This document shows positions 43,135-51,205 of a stretch of 64,000 bases of DNA, piece after piece (the stretch's first letter is position 1; each line of letters begins with the position of its first letter). A model generated the notes under the pieces. The model was not told where the DNA came from. It saw only the letters and a program-made list of their open reading frames with translations, and did not search any database. The translations under genes were made by a program, and so were the position numbers. This stretch comes from Streptomyces aculeolatus (GTDB lineage: Bacteria; Actinomycetota; Actinomycetes; Streptomycetales; Streptomycetaceae): assembly GCF_020400605.1 (NCBI RefSeq), contig NZ_JAINRD010000031.1:33231-97230 (forward strand), given 5' to 3'.

Positions 43135-43860
43135 TTCGGCGTCGGCGTGGTCCCGGTCGTCCCGGTCGTCCGCATCCTCTTTCCGCACGCCGTTCAGCAG
43201 GTCCACGATCTTCCGCGCGCCGGTGGACGAGGTCGCCGCCAGCCTGGTCCACGACCCGTCCCGGAAGGTGATCGTGAAGTCGACCTGGCCCACGCTGAAC
43301 GTCTTGACCGCCGCGCCTGCGATGTCCCGGCGGGGCGACGTCCAGAGGACGGCCTCGGACCCCGGAAGCGTCGTGACCTCGCCCCACGAGAACCCCCACC
43401 TCCCCGGAGACGTCTCCTCGTACGACGTGATGCGCACGAACTCCTCGGACTCGCCCAGCTCGATCTCGGTGACGGTCCGCCAGGGCCGCCGGGAGGGATC
43501 AAGCTGCCAGGGCAGCGTACGGGCCCTGTCACCCTCGCCGGCCCACATCACCGGGAAGTCGTCGATCTCGTTCTCCCGCTCCTCCAGCTCTCCCCGCCGC
43601 TCCTCGGAGACCGGGGAGGCTCCGAGAGCGTCGAGGATGATGATGAAGGGGAGAGCGAGGATCCTCATGGTCACCATGAAGACGACGAGGCCGGACTTCC
43701 TGAAGAAGCCCCGCACCGCGAACGGCTTTCCGGGCGGCCACCCGGGCAGGTCGCGCTCGATGTCGTTGCGCTCGCGGTCGCGGAAGGAACGCCGCTTCCG
43801 TACGGATATGGTGTCACCGGTGGCAAACCTGACCCGGTAGCGCTCCGGTCCGTCGTCCAT
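43114..43860 (-). CDS. Membrane-associated companion of WXG island, paralogue A
   Basis: A 248-residue protein of unknown function. A basic N-terminal part contains 'RERNDIERDLPGWPPGKPF'; one or two membrane helices follow (about 55-82, 'LVVFMVTMRILALPFIIIL'). The rest is a beta-rich cytoplasmic domain with 'NEIDDFPVMWAGEGDRARTLPW' (part) and 'VGQVDFTITFRDGSWTRLAA'. It is clearly paralogous to the gene at 44512. The pattern of the last part resembles PH-like domains, which is inference. Its ATG directly abuts the stop of the preceding gene. It ends the five-gene minus-strand set that starts with the WXG100-like gene. Confidence 0.65.
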   Translation of the reverse strand: MDDGPERYRVRFATGDTISVRKRRSFRDRERNDIERDLPGWPPGKPFAVRGFFRKSGLVVFMVTMRILALPFIIILDALGASPVSEERRGELEERENEIDDFPVMWAGEGDRARTLPWQLDPSRRPWRTVTEIELGESEEFVRITSYEETSPGRWGFSWGEVTTLPGSEAVLWTSPRRDIAGAAVKTFSVGQVDFTITFRDGSWTRLAATSSTGARKIVDLLNGVRKEDADDRDDRDHADAEPPVPPG

Positions 43861-44493
43861 TCACCCTTCCTCTTCCTGAGGCGGCAGGAAACTGACGGTC
43901 TGCAGAACGATCGCCGTCATCTCGCAGAACTCCCCCCAGTAGTCCATCGACGCGGTGTCGAGCGTGAACACCCCGATGTACGGCCCGGTGGGAAACGGCA
44001 CGTGGACCTGGATCTGCCCGGCGCGGAGCTTGGTCTCCTGCCCGCTGCCCGCAAGCTCGGCGGGCACGGTGAACTCCCGCAGGGACACCGAGGAAACGGC
44101 GGGCCCGCAAGGCAGGTCGAGCCACCGCACGTCGTTCGTCGCATCCCGGACGAGGATTTCCCGTATCCCCGTGGCGGCGGCCTCGACGGACGGGTGCCCG
44201 CTCTCCACCGCACCCACGTTGAACGCACAGTGCGCAACTCCGCCCTCGTCCCGCGCAAACAACCCGAGCGCCGAATACTCATGACCGCAACTCCCCATCA
44301 GCTCCCCCATCCCGGCGTAATACGGAGCGGTGGCGGCCCAGAGGGCGTCGTCACCCCGGGGGAAGAGCTCCCGTACGAACTCGTCGGCCAGGGTTGCGCG
44401 TTCTTCTGCGGTGGCGGCGAGGGGGAGCGAGTGGAACCCGTCGGGAACGGTGAACCAGACCGGAGGTATGCCGTCGAGGGCGGTGGAAGTCAT
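43861..44493 (-). CDS. Hypothetical protein in WXG island (210 aa)
   Basis: A 210-residue soluble protein with no signal peptide. It opens 'GIPPVWFTVPDGFHSLPL', continues with 'RATLADEFVRELFPRGDDAL' and a likely sheet 'YSALGLFARDEGGVAHCAFN', and ends 'DYWGEFCEMTAIVLQTVSF'. Proteins of this type often sit beside WXG100-family genes in Streptomyces, so a role as chaperone, immunity or adaptor protein is possible, but this is inference. It lies between the two paralogous membrane proteins, with 18 bp on one side and no gap on the other. Confidence 0.6.
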   Translation of the reverse strand: MTSTALDGIPPVWFTVPDGFHSLPLAATAEERATLADEFVRELFPRGDDALWAATAPYYAGMGELMGSCGHEYSALGLFARDEGGVAHCAFNVGAVESGHPSVEAAATGIREILVRDATNDVRWLDLPCGPAVSSVSLREFTVPAELAGSGQETKLRAGQIQVHVPFPTGPYIGVFTLDTASMDYWGEFCEMTAIVLQTVSFLPPQEEEG

Positions 44494-44511
44494 GGAAATG
44501 TGGCACCGAAT

Positions 44512-45414
44512 TCAGTCGAGGTCACCGGGCTGCAAGGTGGGTTGTCCGCCTTCCGGACTCATCAGGTGCATGGTCCCCCCGGCGATACCGTTGACCGGCT
44601 CTGCGGACTCGGACCAGCCTTCGAACAGGAGGTTGCCGCTGGGCCGCCTCGTGACGATGCCGTGCGGATACACGGCTCCTGATTGCGCACGCTCCGCCAC
44701 GTAGGTATCGATGGCGTTCCGCTGGGGCGGGGTGAGCTGATCGGACGGCACGAAGGTGGACGAGGCGTGCCGAAGGATGCGGTTCACGGCATTCTCGTTG
44801 TACGAGTGGAGTCGGCACCACGAGCCGTCGGTGAACGTGATCGTGAAGTCCCGGTGGCCCTTGCTGAACTTCCTGCGTTCCGCCCGGGCGATGGACGACC
44901 GGCCCACGTCCCAGAGGGCTTCGTCGCGGGAGGTGTCGTCGTCGGGAAAGCCCACCAGCACCAGGCGCGCATCGGTGACGATCAGGTGTGTCCGGACGTT
45001 CTCGGGGCGGCGGGCGGGATCGGCTTGCCACGGCAGCGTTCTGGCGACCCCGCCTTCCGGCGCCCACATGACGGGGAAGTCGTCGACCTCGTTCTCCGGA
45101 TCCTCGCTCTTGCCGCGGATCCTGGGTTCGCCGAACGGGGACCCCACGGCCCCCAGGATGCCCGCGGTCAGGGCCACCAAGGAGTGGCTGACGACGCCCG
45201 CCCTCCTGGCCGTACCACGGGCGTTCCGGTCCGCCCGGCTGCGCAGGGCGTAAGACGGCCCCTCCGGCCAGTCCGGCAATTCGTGCTGGATGTCACGACG
45301 CTCGGGGTCCCGGAACCAGCGCATACCGGAAACCGGTGCCGCCATGCCCGTGGCGAACTCCACAGGTCCGCGGCTCAGTAACGTCTCCCCCCGGCGCGGC
45401 TCCCACGCTGCCAT
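44512..45414 (-). CDS. Membrane-associated companion of WXG island, paralogue B
   Basis: A 300-residue protein paralogous to the gene at 43114. Shared blocks are 'PERRDIQHELPDWPEGPSYAL', 'NEVDDFPVMWAPEGGVARTLPW' (part) and 'KGHRDFTITFTDGSWCRLHSY' (part). A moderately hydrophobic helix lies near 85-105. It has an extra C-terminal stretch of about 80 residues ('SGAVYPHGIVTRRPSGNLLFEG', part) that its partner lacks. The ATG at 45414 with GGAGAGGACGG upstream was chosen. It follows the WXG-domain gene by 14 bp on the same strand. Function is unknown. Confidence 0.65.
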   Translation of the reverse strand: MAAWEPRRGETLLSRGPVEFATGMAAPVSGMRWFRDPERRDIQHELPDWPEGPSYALRSRADRNARGTARRAGVVSHSLVALTAGILGAVGSPFGEPRIRGKSEDPENEVDDFPVMWAPEGGVARTLPWQADPARRPENVRTHLIVTDARLVLVGFPDDDTSRDEALWDVGRSSIARAERRKFSKGHRDFTITFTDGSWCRLHSYNENAVNRILRHASSTFVPSDQLTPPQRNAIDTYVAERAQSGAVYPHGIVTRRPSGNLLFEGWSESAEPVNGIAGGTMHLMSPEGGQPTLQPGDLD

Positions 45415-45428
45415 GGTCCGTCCTCTCC

Positions 45429-46760
45429 TCAACCGCCGAACGCGGCCTCGAAACGATCGCCGATGTTCACATCGACACCGAGGTGCTGCGGAACAGTCAC
45501 CAGTTTCGGCGCCATCTTGAGCCCGGAGTCCAGCATCCGCCCGCCGGCGGAGAACGGGTCGATGGCGACTCTCTTGAAGCTGAGCGCGCTGAGGCCTTTG
45601 GTGCCGATCAACTGGCCGTCCCCGTAGCCCTTCTGCGCAATTCCGAGCATGCGACTCTGCAGACCGCTTCCCTTGGACGTCAGGAGGCCGACCTCACTGC
45701 GCCCCCAGAGCGCCACGCTCTTGAACGGCTTGTAGCCACCCATGACCTTGCCGGCTGTTTCACCGAACGAGATGTAGTTGCGCGCGACATGCAGGTTCGC
45801 GGCGTAATTGCTGCCGAGTTGCAGAACACGTGCCTGCGCTGCCTCAAGATTGGCCAGCTTCGCGCCCTTCGTGAACGCCCCCGCGACAGGAATCACGCCG
45901 AGGGCGTCCAAGCCGATCGTGGTCCAGCTGACGTCCGCCCCCGCCGCCTTGGCGATCCCGTGCGTGGCGAGCGTCAGCCCTCCCGTGATCAGCGCCGCCG
46001 TCGCGAAGGCCGCCCCGATCCCGAAGGGCGCCGTGACGATGGCGAGCACCGCGAGCGCGGCGGTGACGTAGCTGAGTACGTCGCCGATCGCCTTGATCAG
46101 GTCCGCGTGGTCCTGGACCCAGTCGAGGGCGTCGCCCAGGACGTCGGACACCCCGCTGGCTATCCGGTCGAACAGCCCGGGCTCGTCCGGGGCGATGTCG
46201 CCGGCGGTGTCCAGTTCCCGGCAGATCGACCACGCCTCGGTGACGTAGCGCTCCTTCAGCTCCTCGGCCCGCCTCCGCACCTCGTCCAGCGCGTCTCCGG
46301 CCTCCTCCGCGGCCTTCTCGCGCTTGTCCTGCTGCTTCTTCTGCGCGTCCGACGCCTTGTCGTCGTCCGACGCACCGGGGAACGGAGCCGCCTTCCCCGC
46401 GTTCACCAGCCGCTGCGCGTCGCCGAGGGCCTCCTGCTTGCGCCGCGCCTCGCGCTCCAGCGCCCGCGCCTCCTCCTGGAAGCGGTCCATCTCGACGGAC
46501 CAGCGCCGCAGCGCTCTGGCCGCCTTCTCGAAGGAGGTGTGCGCCCGCTTGATGTCGGGGGTGACGTTGTCGGCCACGTGGTCGGAGAAGGCGTTCGCGG
46601 CCTTGCCCTTCCAGACTCCCTGGTCGAGCCGCTCCAACTCCCTGGCGGTGGTCCCCAGCTCACCGGCGAGCCGGCCGATGGTGCGCGACAGGTACTTGGT
46701 GCTGTGCGCGTCGCCGGGCGCCGGGTCGAAGCCGAGAGTGGGGTAGTCCTTGTCGGCCAC
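45429..46760 (-). CDS. WXG-domain protein, putative type VII-secreted effector/scaffold
   Basis: A 443-residue protein. The N-terminal 130 residues form a helical hairpin with a WxG turn, 'LERLDQGVWKGKAANAF' (Trp50-Lys-Gly52), as in the ESAT-6 family. A charged coiled coil (about 95-165, rich in Lys/Glu/Arg) follows, then a hydrophobic Ala-rich region (about 225-310, 'YVTAALAVLAIVTAPFGIG') typical of the pre-toxin segment of type VII-secreted proteins. The last 120 residues have no toxin motif that I recognise. The GTG at 46760 with GGGGAG upstream lies 1 base after the stop of the WXG100-like gene. No EccC-type ATPase is in the window. Confidence 0.65.
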   Translation of the reverse strand: MADKDYPTLGFDPAPGDAHSTKYLSRTIGRLAGELGTTARELERLDQGVWKGKAANAFSDHVADNVTPDIKRAHTSFEKAARALRRWSVEMDRFQEEARALEREARRKQEALGDAQRLVNAGKAAPFPGASDDDKASDAQKKQQDKREKAAEEAGDALDEVRRRAEELKERYVTEAWSICRELDTAGDIAPDEPGLFDRIASGVSDVLGDALDWVQDHADLIKAIGDVLSYVTAALAVLAIVTAPFGIGAAFATAALITGGLTLATHGIAKAAGADVSWTTIGLDALGVIPVAGAFTKGAKLANLEAAQARVLQLGSNYAANLHVARNYISFGETAGKVMGGYKPFKSVALWGRSEVGLLTSKGSGLQSRMLGIAQKGYGDGQLIGTKGLSALSFKRVAIDPFSAGGRMLDSGLKMAPKLVTVPQHLGVDVNIGDRFEAAFGG

Positions 46761-46761
46761 G

Positions 46762-47055
46762 TCAGCTCCCCTTGGGCTGGAGGGCTGCTTCCAGTTCCTT
46801 TTCGAGTCCGTCGAAGTCCGTGGCGATCTTCCGCAGCATCTTGGCCGCGCCGTCGGCGTGTTCGCCGAGCTGCTCGATCCCGTACTCCCACGACTCGGCG
46901 AAGTCCTGCAGCTCACGCATGAGCATCCAGGCACCGACGACGTCGGTGTCGGTCCCCTTCATCGAGCGGGCGGCGTAGTCCAGGCGTTTGGCCATGGTCG
47001 TGAACGTATGGAACAGCTCGTCGAGAACGTCGCCCTTGATCTTCAAGTCTGCCAT
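46762..47055 (-). CDS. WXG100-like small helical protein
   Basis: A 97-residue, all-helical protein of the size and pattern of WXG100/ESAT-6 proteins: helix 1 'LDELFHTFTTMAKRLDYAARS' (part), a turn near 40-45 ('VVGAWMLM') and helix 2 'ELQDFAESWEYGIEQLGEHA'. A strict WxG is lacking in the turn, so this is a divergent member. It starts the operon-like set and is coupled to the WXG-domain protein (1-base gap). It would form a helical dimer or heterodimer with the N-terminal domain of that protein. Export by a type VII system elsewhere in the genome is inferred. Confidence 0.65.
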   Translation of the reverse strand: MADLKIKGDVLDELFHTFTTMAKRLDYAARSMKGTDTDVVGAWMLMRELQDFAESWEYGIEQLGEHADGAAKMLRKIATDFDGLEKELEAALQPKGS

Positions 47056-47473
47056 CCGGGTCCTTCCGATGGGGTCGACGGCCCGTAGGAAGTGACGCTA
47101 GCGAAGAGGAATGTCCCCACACCACTCCGAATCCCTCTGAGGCATTGCCTATTGAGGCAAGGATGGAATTCCATTGGCCATGGGATTCAAGTTGGCCATT
47201 TTCAGGCGGCGGCGCCGTCGTGACGAAGAGTGAGCGGGACTTCACGATGGCTCAGGAGATCGGGGCACCCGCGACCTTTTCGTCTGGCATCGGTGCAATC
47301 TGCAATGGTGGAATTCCACGGTGGGCGCCGTGTCCGGGTCGTCCTGATCGTCTGGCGTGTGTCTCTCCGCGAAGAGTCGGGGCGGGGGTGTCGGGTGGGT
47401 GGGACGTAACTGGCGGGAAACGATTGGTTCTGGGCTGCTCCATTTAGGACATCTGCACGGTAAGTTGCGGCCT
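47056..47473. other. Intergenic region with two copies of a tggaattcca palindrome
   Basis: This 418-bp stretch between divergent genes is AT-richer than most of the window. It holds atggaattccat (47163-47174) and gtggaattccac (47308-47319), both perfect 12-bp palindromes that share tggaattcca, and a repeated ttggccat near 47174 and 47192. An open frame at 47145-47447 has atypical composition and no good start, so no gene is called. Confidence 0.5.
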
Positions 47474-48463
47474 ATGTCACGTGGACGCCATCGCTTCTCC
47501 TCGCCGATGCGCGGGCTGCTGCCGCCCGTGTCGTTCGCCGCGGTCGCGCTGGGTTGCGCGGCTGGGGCCTGGTTGGTCTCCGGGGACGGGCCCGCCGTGC
47601 GCTGGTTGGCCGTGGGGGCGGCCGGGGCGGCCGTGGGGGCCTCGGCGCTCATGCGGCTGCGGGACCGCATGGCCGCTCTGCACGTCACCGAGGCCACCGG
47701 GTCGCTGGCGCGGGCCGAGCGGCGGCACGAGGAGCAGGTCGCCGAGTTGAAGGGCGACCTTGAGGAGGCGCGGCGTATCCGCGGGGAGTTGGAGAAGCGG
47801 CTCGGGTCGCGCCACGGCGATCTGGCCCGGCTGCGTACGGACCACGCCGCGCTGCTCGCGCGGTACGCCACCGCCGAGTCCGAGCGCGCCGCCGCGCTCG
47901 AAGGGCGGCGGCAGTTGGCCATTGAGGCCGCGACGCCCGTCAAGCAGCTGCCGCCCGCCGGCTCCCGGCCGCAGGCGCGGCCGCCCTCCCTCAGCGTGTA
48001 CCTGCGCGCCTCCCGCGCCCTCGACAGCCTCGCCGGCAACGCCGCCCGGCAGGGCCACGGGCAGACCCACGAGCAGGCCCCCTCCGGCGATGCCGCCGGC
48101 TTCAGCTACTTCTCCCGGCCGCCGCAGCAGGGGCAGCCGTCCCCGTCGGCTTCCGGCGGCGGTTCCCGCGAGGCGGGCGGCCCGGCGGGCGGTACCGCGG
48201 CGGCCGGTCCGGGCGTCGGCCGTCAGGCCGGCGGCGGGCACCGTTCCGGTCCCGACGAGCCCGGGGACGCCGGTACCGACCTCGCCGACGTCGTCGGGCC
48301 CGAGGTCCTCGCCGAGGCCGAGGCGGAGGCCGGTGCGGAGGCCGAGGGCGGTGGCGACGGCGGCTCCGGTGGCGCTTCGTCCTCCTCAGGCGACTCCGAC
48401 GATCCCGACGACGACCCCCAAGGACCCGTCGGGCGCGTCATCGACCTGGAGCAGGCGAGCTGA
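47474..48463 (+). CDS. Membrane protein with cytoplasmic coiled coil and disordered tail
   Basis: A 329-residue protein of unknown function. Two helices near the N-terminus (about 15-35 and 40-58) are followed by a coiled coil (about 65-150, 'RAERRHEEQVAELKGDLEEA' and 'RRIRGELEKRL'), a short conserved-looking block 'PPSLSVYLRASRALDSLAGN', and a long Gly/Ser/Ala/Glu-rich acidic tail that ends 'VGRVIDLEQAS'. The ATG at 47474 is the only start that gives this N-terminus. It is convergent with nuoD (7 bp gap) and divergent from the WXG island. Confidence 0.7.
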   Translation: MSRGRHRFSSPMRGLLPPVSFAAVALGCAAGAWLVSGDGPAVRWLAVGAAGAAVGASALMRLRDRMAALHVTEATGSLARAERRHEEQVAELKGDLEEARRIRGELEKRLGSRHGDLARLRTDHAALLARYATAESERAAALEGRRQLAIEAATPVKQLPPAGSRPQARPPSLSVYLRASRALDSLAGNAARQGHGQTHEQAPSGDAAGFSYFSRPPQQGQPSPSASGGGSREAGGPAGGTAAAGPGVGRQAGGGHRSGPDEPGDAGTDLADVVGPEVLAEAEAEAGAEAEGGGDGGSGGASSSSGDSDDPDDDPQGPVGRVIDLEQAS

Positions 48464-48470
48464 TCCCCCT

Positions 48471-49655
48471 TTACTTGTCGATGTCCCCCACCACGAAGAA
48501 CATCGACCCCAGAATCGCCACCATGTCCGCCACCAGCGTCCCCGGCAGCAGTTCCGTCAGCGCCTGGATGTTGTTGTACGACGCGGAGCGCAGCTTCAGC
48601 CGGTACGGCGTCTTCTCGCCCTTCGACACCAGGTAGTAGCCGTTCAGCCCGAGCGGGTTCTCCGTCCAGGCGTAGGTCTCCCCCTCCGGCGCCTTCAGCA
48701 CCTTCGGCAGCCGCTGGTTCACCGGCCCCGGCGGCAGCTCACCCAGCCGGTCCAGGCAGGCGTCGGCCAGGTCGAGGGAGTTGTGCGTCTGCGCCAGCAG
48801 CACCTCGAAGCGGGCCAGGCAGTCGCCCTCCTCGCGGGTCACGACGCGCAGCGTGTCGCCCAACTCCCCGTACGCCAGATACGGCTCGTCGCGCCGCAGG
48901 TCGAAGTCCACCCCCGAGGCGCGCCCGAGAGGCCCGCTCACGCCGTACGCGTGGACGGTCTGCGGCGGCAGGACGCCCACGCCGCGCGTGCGGCCGCGGA
49001 AGATCTCGTTGCCCAGCACGAGGCGGTCGAAGACGTCCATCCGCGCGCGCGTGGCGCGTACGGCCGCACGGGCCCGGTCCGTCCAGCCCGCGGGCAGTTC
49101 CTCCTTGAGGCCGCCGACGCGGTTGAACATGTAGTGCATCCGCCCGCCGGAGACCTCCTCCATGACGGCCTGGAGGTCCTCGCGCTCGCGGAAGGCGTAG
49201 AAGATCGGCGTGATGCCGCCGAGCTCGAGGGGGTACGAGCCGAGGAACATCAGGTGGTTGAGCACCCGGTTCAGCTCGGCGAGGAGCGTACGCAGCCACA
49301 CCGCCCGCTCCGGCACCTCCATGCCGAGCATCCGCTCGACGGCCAGGACGACGCCCAGCTCGTTGGAGAAGGCCGACAGCCAGTCGTGGCGGTTGGCCAG
49401 GACGATGATCTGGCGGTAGTCGCGGGCTTCGAAGAGCTTCTCCGCGCCGCGGTGCATGTAGCCGACGACCGGCTCCGCGGTGATGATGCGCTCGCCGTCG
49501 AGGACCAGGCGCAGGCGCAGCACGCCGTGGGTCGAGGGGTGCTGCGGGCCGATGTTGAGCACCATGTCGGTCTGCTCGGCCGCGCCTCCGATGCCGACCG
49601 TCAGCGGGGCTGTGCGTGCGGCGGGCGCGGCGTCTCCGGGGGGCGCGGCAGTCAT
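48471..49655 (-). CDS. nuoD2: NADH-quinone oxidoreductase subunit D, stand-alone copy
   Basis: A 394-residue 49-kDa-type subunit of complex I. Conserved blocks include 'NIGPQHPSTHGVLRLRLVLDG' (part), 'GYMHRGAEKLFE', 'ELNRVLNHLMFLG' and the C-terminal 'ILGSMFFVVGDIDK', where the family has a conserved Asp/Arg end. No other nuo gene is adjacent. Streptomyces genomes carry such an orphan NuoD besides the full nuoA-N operon; whether it enters complex I is unknown. The first 25 residues are Ala/Pro-rich. It lies in the folate block between a membrane protein and DUF3180, with 34 bp to the latter. Confidence 0.93.
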   Translation of the reverse strand: MTAAPPGDAAPAARTAPLTVGIGGAAEQTDMVLNIGPQHPSTHGVLRLRLVLDGERIITAEPVVGYMHRGAEKLFEARDYRQIIVLANRHDWLSAFSNELGVVLAVERMLGMEVPERAVWLRTLLAELNRVLNHLMFLGSYPLELGGITPIFYAFREREDLQAVMEEVSGGRMHYMFNRVGGLKEELPAGWTDRARAAVRATRARMDVFDRLVLGNEIFRGRTRGVGVLPPQTVHAYGVSGPLGRASGVDFDLRRDEPYLAYGELGDTLRVVTREEGDCLARFEVLLAQTHNSLDLADACLDRLGELPPGPVNQRLPKVLKAPEGETYAWTENPLGLNGYYLVSKGEKTPYRLKLRSASYNNIQALTELLPGTLVADMVAILGSMFFVVGDIDK

Positions 49656-49689
49656 GCCGCCGAGCCTAGCCGCCGTACGGGTACGGACC

Positions 49690-50178
49690 CTAGGCCCGTG
49701 GCGGGGTGCGGTCGTCGTCGTCCTCGTCGTCCGGGAGCTTGAGGACCCGCTCCAGGAAGAACGCCGCCGCGACCACCAGCGCCGCCGCGACGACCGCCAG
49801 CGCCGCGTACACCACCTGGGAGCGGCGCGTACCGTAGTCCAGCCCGTCCAGGATCAGGAACAGCCCGAGGCCGCCGTAGCCCCCCGCGACCAGCGCCGAG
49901 ACCAGCGCGCTCGCCTGGCCCAGCACCACCGCCCGCGCCGCCATCAGCGGGTCGACGCCCTTGGCGTGCGGCTCGCGCTCGCGCTGGGCGCCGAGGCGGG
50001 AGCGGAGGGACAGCGCCGTCGCCGTGAGGATCGTGGCGATCAGCGCCAGCACCACAGGCGCGGCGACGGGGACGCTCGGCAGCGTGCCCACCGAGTTCCA
50101 CAGCCGGGACCCCGCCCAGGCCAGCACCCCCGCCACCACGAAGATGCCGGCCAACATCCCGACGTGCAGTTGCCTCAC
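49690..50178 (-). CDS. DUF3180 membrane protein
   Basis: A 162-residue protein with four helices (about 5-25, 38-58, 88-110, 118-142) and an acidic C-terminal tail 'LPDDEDDDDRTPPRA'. 'HVGMLAGIFVVAGVLAWAGS' and 'PLMAARAVVLGQASALVSAL' are typical of DUF3180, a family found almost only beside folK in actinobacteria. It lies 61 bp downstream of folK on the same strand. Its function is unknown; its constant position suggests a link to folate synthesis or to membrane transport of a precursor. Confidence 0.9.
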   Translation of the reverse strand: MRQLHVGMLAGIFVVAGVLAWAGSRLWNSVGTLPSVPVAAPVVLALIATILTATALSLRSRLGAQREREPHAKGVDPLMAARAVVLGQASALVSALVAGGYGGLGLFLILDGLDYGTRRSQVVYAALAVVAAALVVAAAFFLERVLKLPDDEDDDDRTPPRA

Positions 50179-50239
50179 CGAACCGCGCTCCTCCCAGAAC
50201 TCCCAGAGATCGTAGCCCCGTAGGGCCCGCAGGACGCGC

Positions 50240-50833
50240 TCAGTCGGGCAGCCGCAGGTCGAGGTCCGCGCGCTGCCGCACGCCCTGCCGGCCGACGTGC
50301 GCCAGCAGCTCGGCCACCGGCCCGTGCCCCGGCAGCTCGGCCGCGGGGTCCACGTCGTGCCACGGGACGAGGACGAAGGCGCGCTCGTGCGCGCGGGGAT
50401 GCGGGAGCGTCAGGGCGGGGTCGTCGGAGAGGACGCCCTGGTACGCCACGATGTCGACGTCCAGCGTGCGGGGGCCCCACTGCTCGTCCCGTACGCGCGC
50501 GAACGCCTCCTCGACGGCGTGCGCCCGCTCCATCAGCGACGCGGGCGGCAGGGTGGTCCGTACGAGCAGGACGGCGTTGAAGAACGTCGGCTGGCTGCCG
50601 GGCTCGACGCCCCAGGGCTCGGTCTCGTAGACCGGTGAGACCGCTTTGACGCGGAAGCCGGGGGTGTCTTCGAGGGCGTCGACGCAGCCCTGGAGGGTCT
50701 CCAGGCGGTTGCCGAGGTTGCTGCCGATGGACAGCACGGCGCGCTTGGGGTTCTGCAGGGTCGAGTCGGCCGCGTCGACCTGCTCGACCACGGAACGCGG
50801 CACTGGCTGCACGGTCGGGTCGCTGCGATTCAA
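50240..50833 (-). CDS. folK: 6-hydroxymethyl-7,8-dihydropterin pyrophosphokinase
   Basis: A 197-residue enzyme that pyrophosphorylates hydroxymethyldihydropterin. The conserved 'AVLSIGSNLGNRLETLQGCV' (part) binds ATP and 'GPRTLDVDIVAYQG' has the metal-binding Asp pair; 'VSPVYETEPWG' is the substrate loop. An extra 25-residue N-terminus precedes the fold. It follows folB by 3 bp, so the two consecutive enzymes are coupled. The ATG at 50833 is the first start of the frame after folB. Confidence 0.96.
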   Translation of the reverse strand: MNRSDPTVQPVPRSVVEQVDAADSTLQNPKRAVLSIGSNLGNRLETLQGCVDALEDTPGFRVKAVSPVYETEPWGVEPGSQPTFFNAVLLVRTTLPPASLMERAHAVEEAFARVRDEQWGPRTLDVDIVAYQGVLSDDPALTLPHPRAHERAFVLVPWHDVDPAAELPGHGPVAELLAHVGRQGVRQRADLDLRLPD

Positions 50834-50836
50834 TGG

Positions 50837-51205
50837 TCAACCTCTGCTTCGGGTGATGGTGATGGTCACGTCGTCGAACGGAACGGTGATCGGCGCGTCC
50901 GGCTTGTGCACCGTCACCTCCACCTGCTGCACGGGCGCGTGCGTCAGGCACTGCGCGGCGATGCGCTCGGCGAGCGTCTCGATCAGGTCCACCGGCTCGC
51001 CCTCGACGACGGCGACGGTCTCTTCGGCCACGACGCCGTAGTGCACGGTCTGCGCCAGGTCGTCGGCGGCGGCCGCCGGGCGGGTGTCGAGGTGGAGGAC
51101 GAGGTCGACGACGAACGGCTGGCCCTCGGCGCGCTCGTGCGCGAAGACGCCGTGGTGACCGCGGGCCCTGAGGCCGTGCAGCGCGACTCGGTCGGGTTCG
51201 GTCAT
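50837..51205 (-). CDS. folB: Dihydroneopterin aldolase
   Basis: A 122-residue aldolase that converts dihydroneopterin to hydroxymethyldihydropterin and glycolaldehyde. 'DRVALHGLRARGHHGVFAHERAEGQPFVVDL' (span about 4-34) contains the active-site Glu and 'VDLIETLAERIA' and 'VTVHKPDAPI' (Lys) complete it. The ATG at 51205 is the canonical start. The frame stays open further upstream through a 15-bp repeat encoding GPQDA-like units, which may be a remnant rather than part of the protein. It is 3 bp from folK. Confidence 0.95.
   Translation of the reverse strand: MTEPDRVALHGLRARGHHGVFAHERAEGQPFVVDLVLHLDTRPAAAADDLAQTVHYGVVAEETVAVVEGEPVDLIETLAERIAAQCLTHAPVQQVEVTVHKPDAPITVPFDDVTITITRSRG

Noticed and set aside
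47145..47447. A 100-codon frame between the WXG island and the coiled-coil gene
   Set aside because: Composition is atypical, there is no ribosome-binding site and no conserved pattern; it overlaps the palindromic control region.
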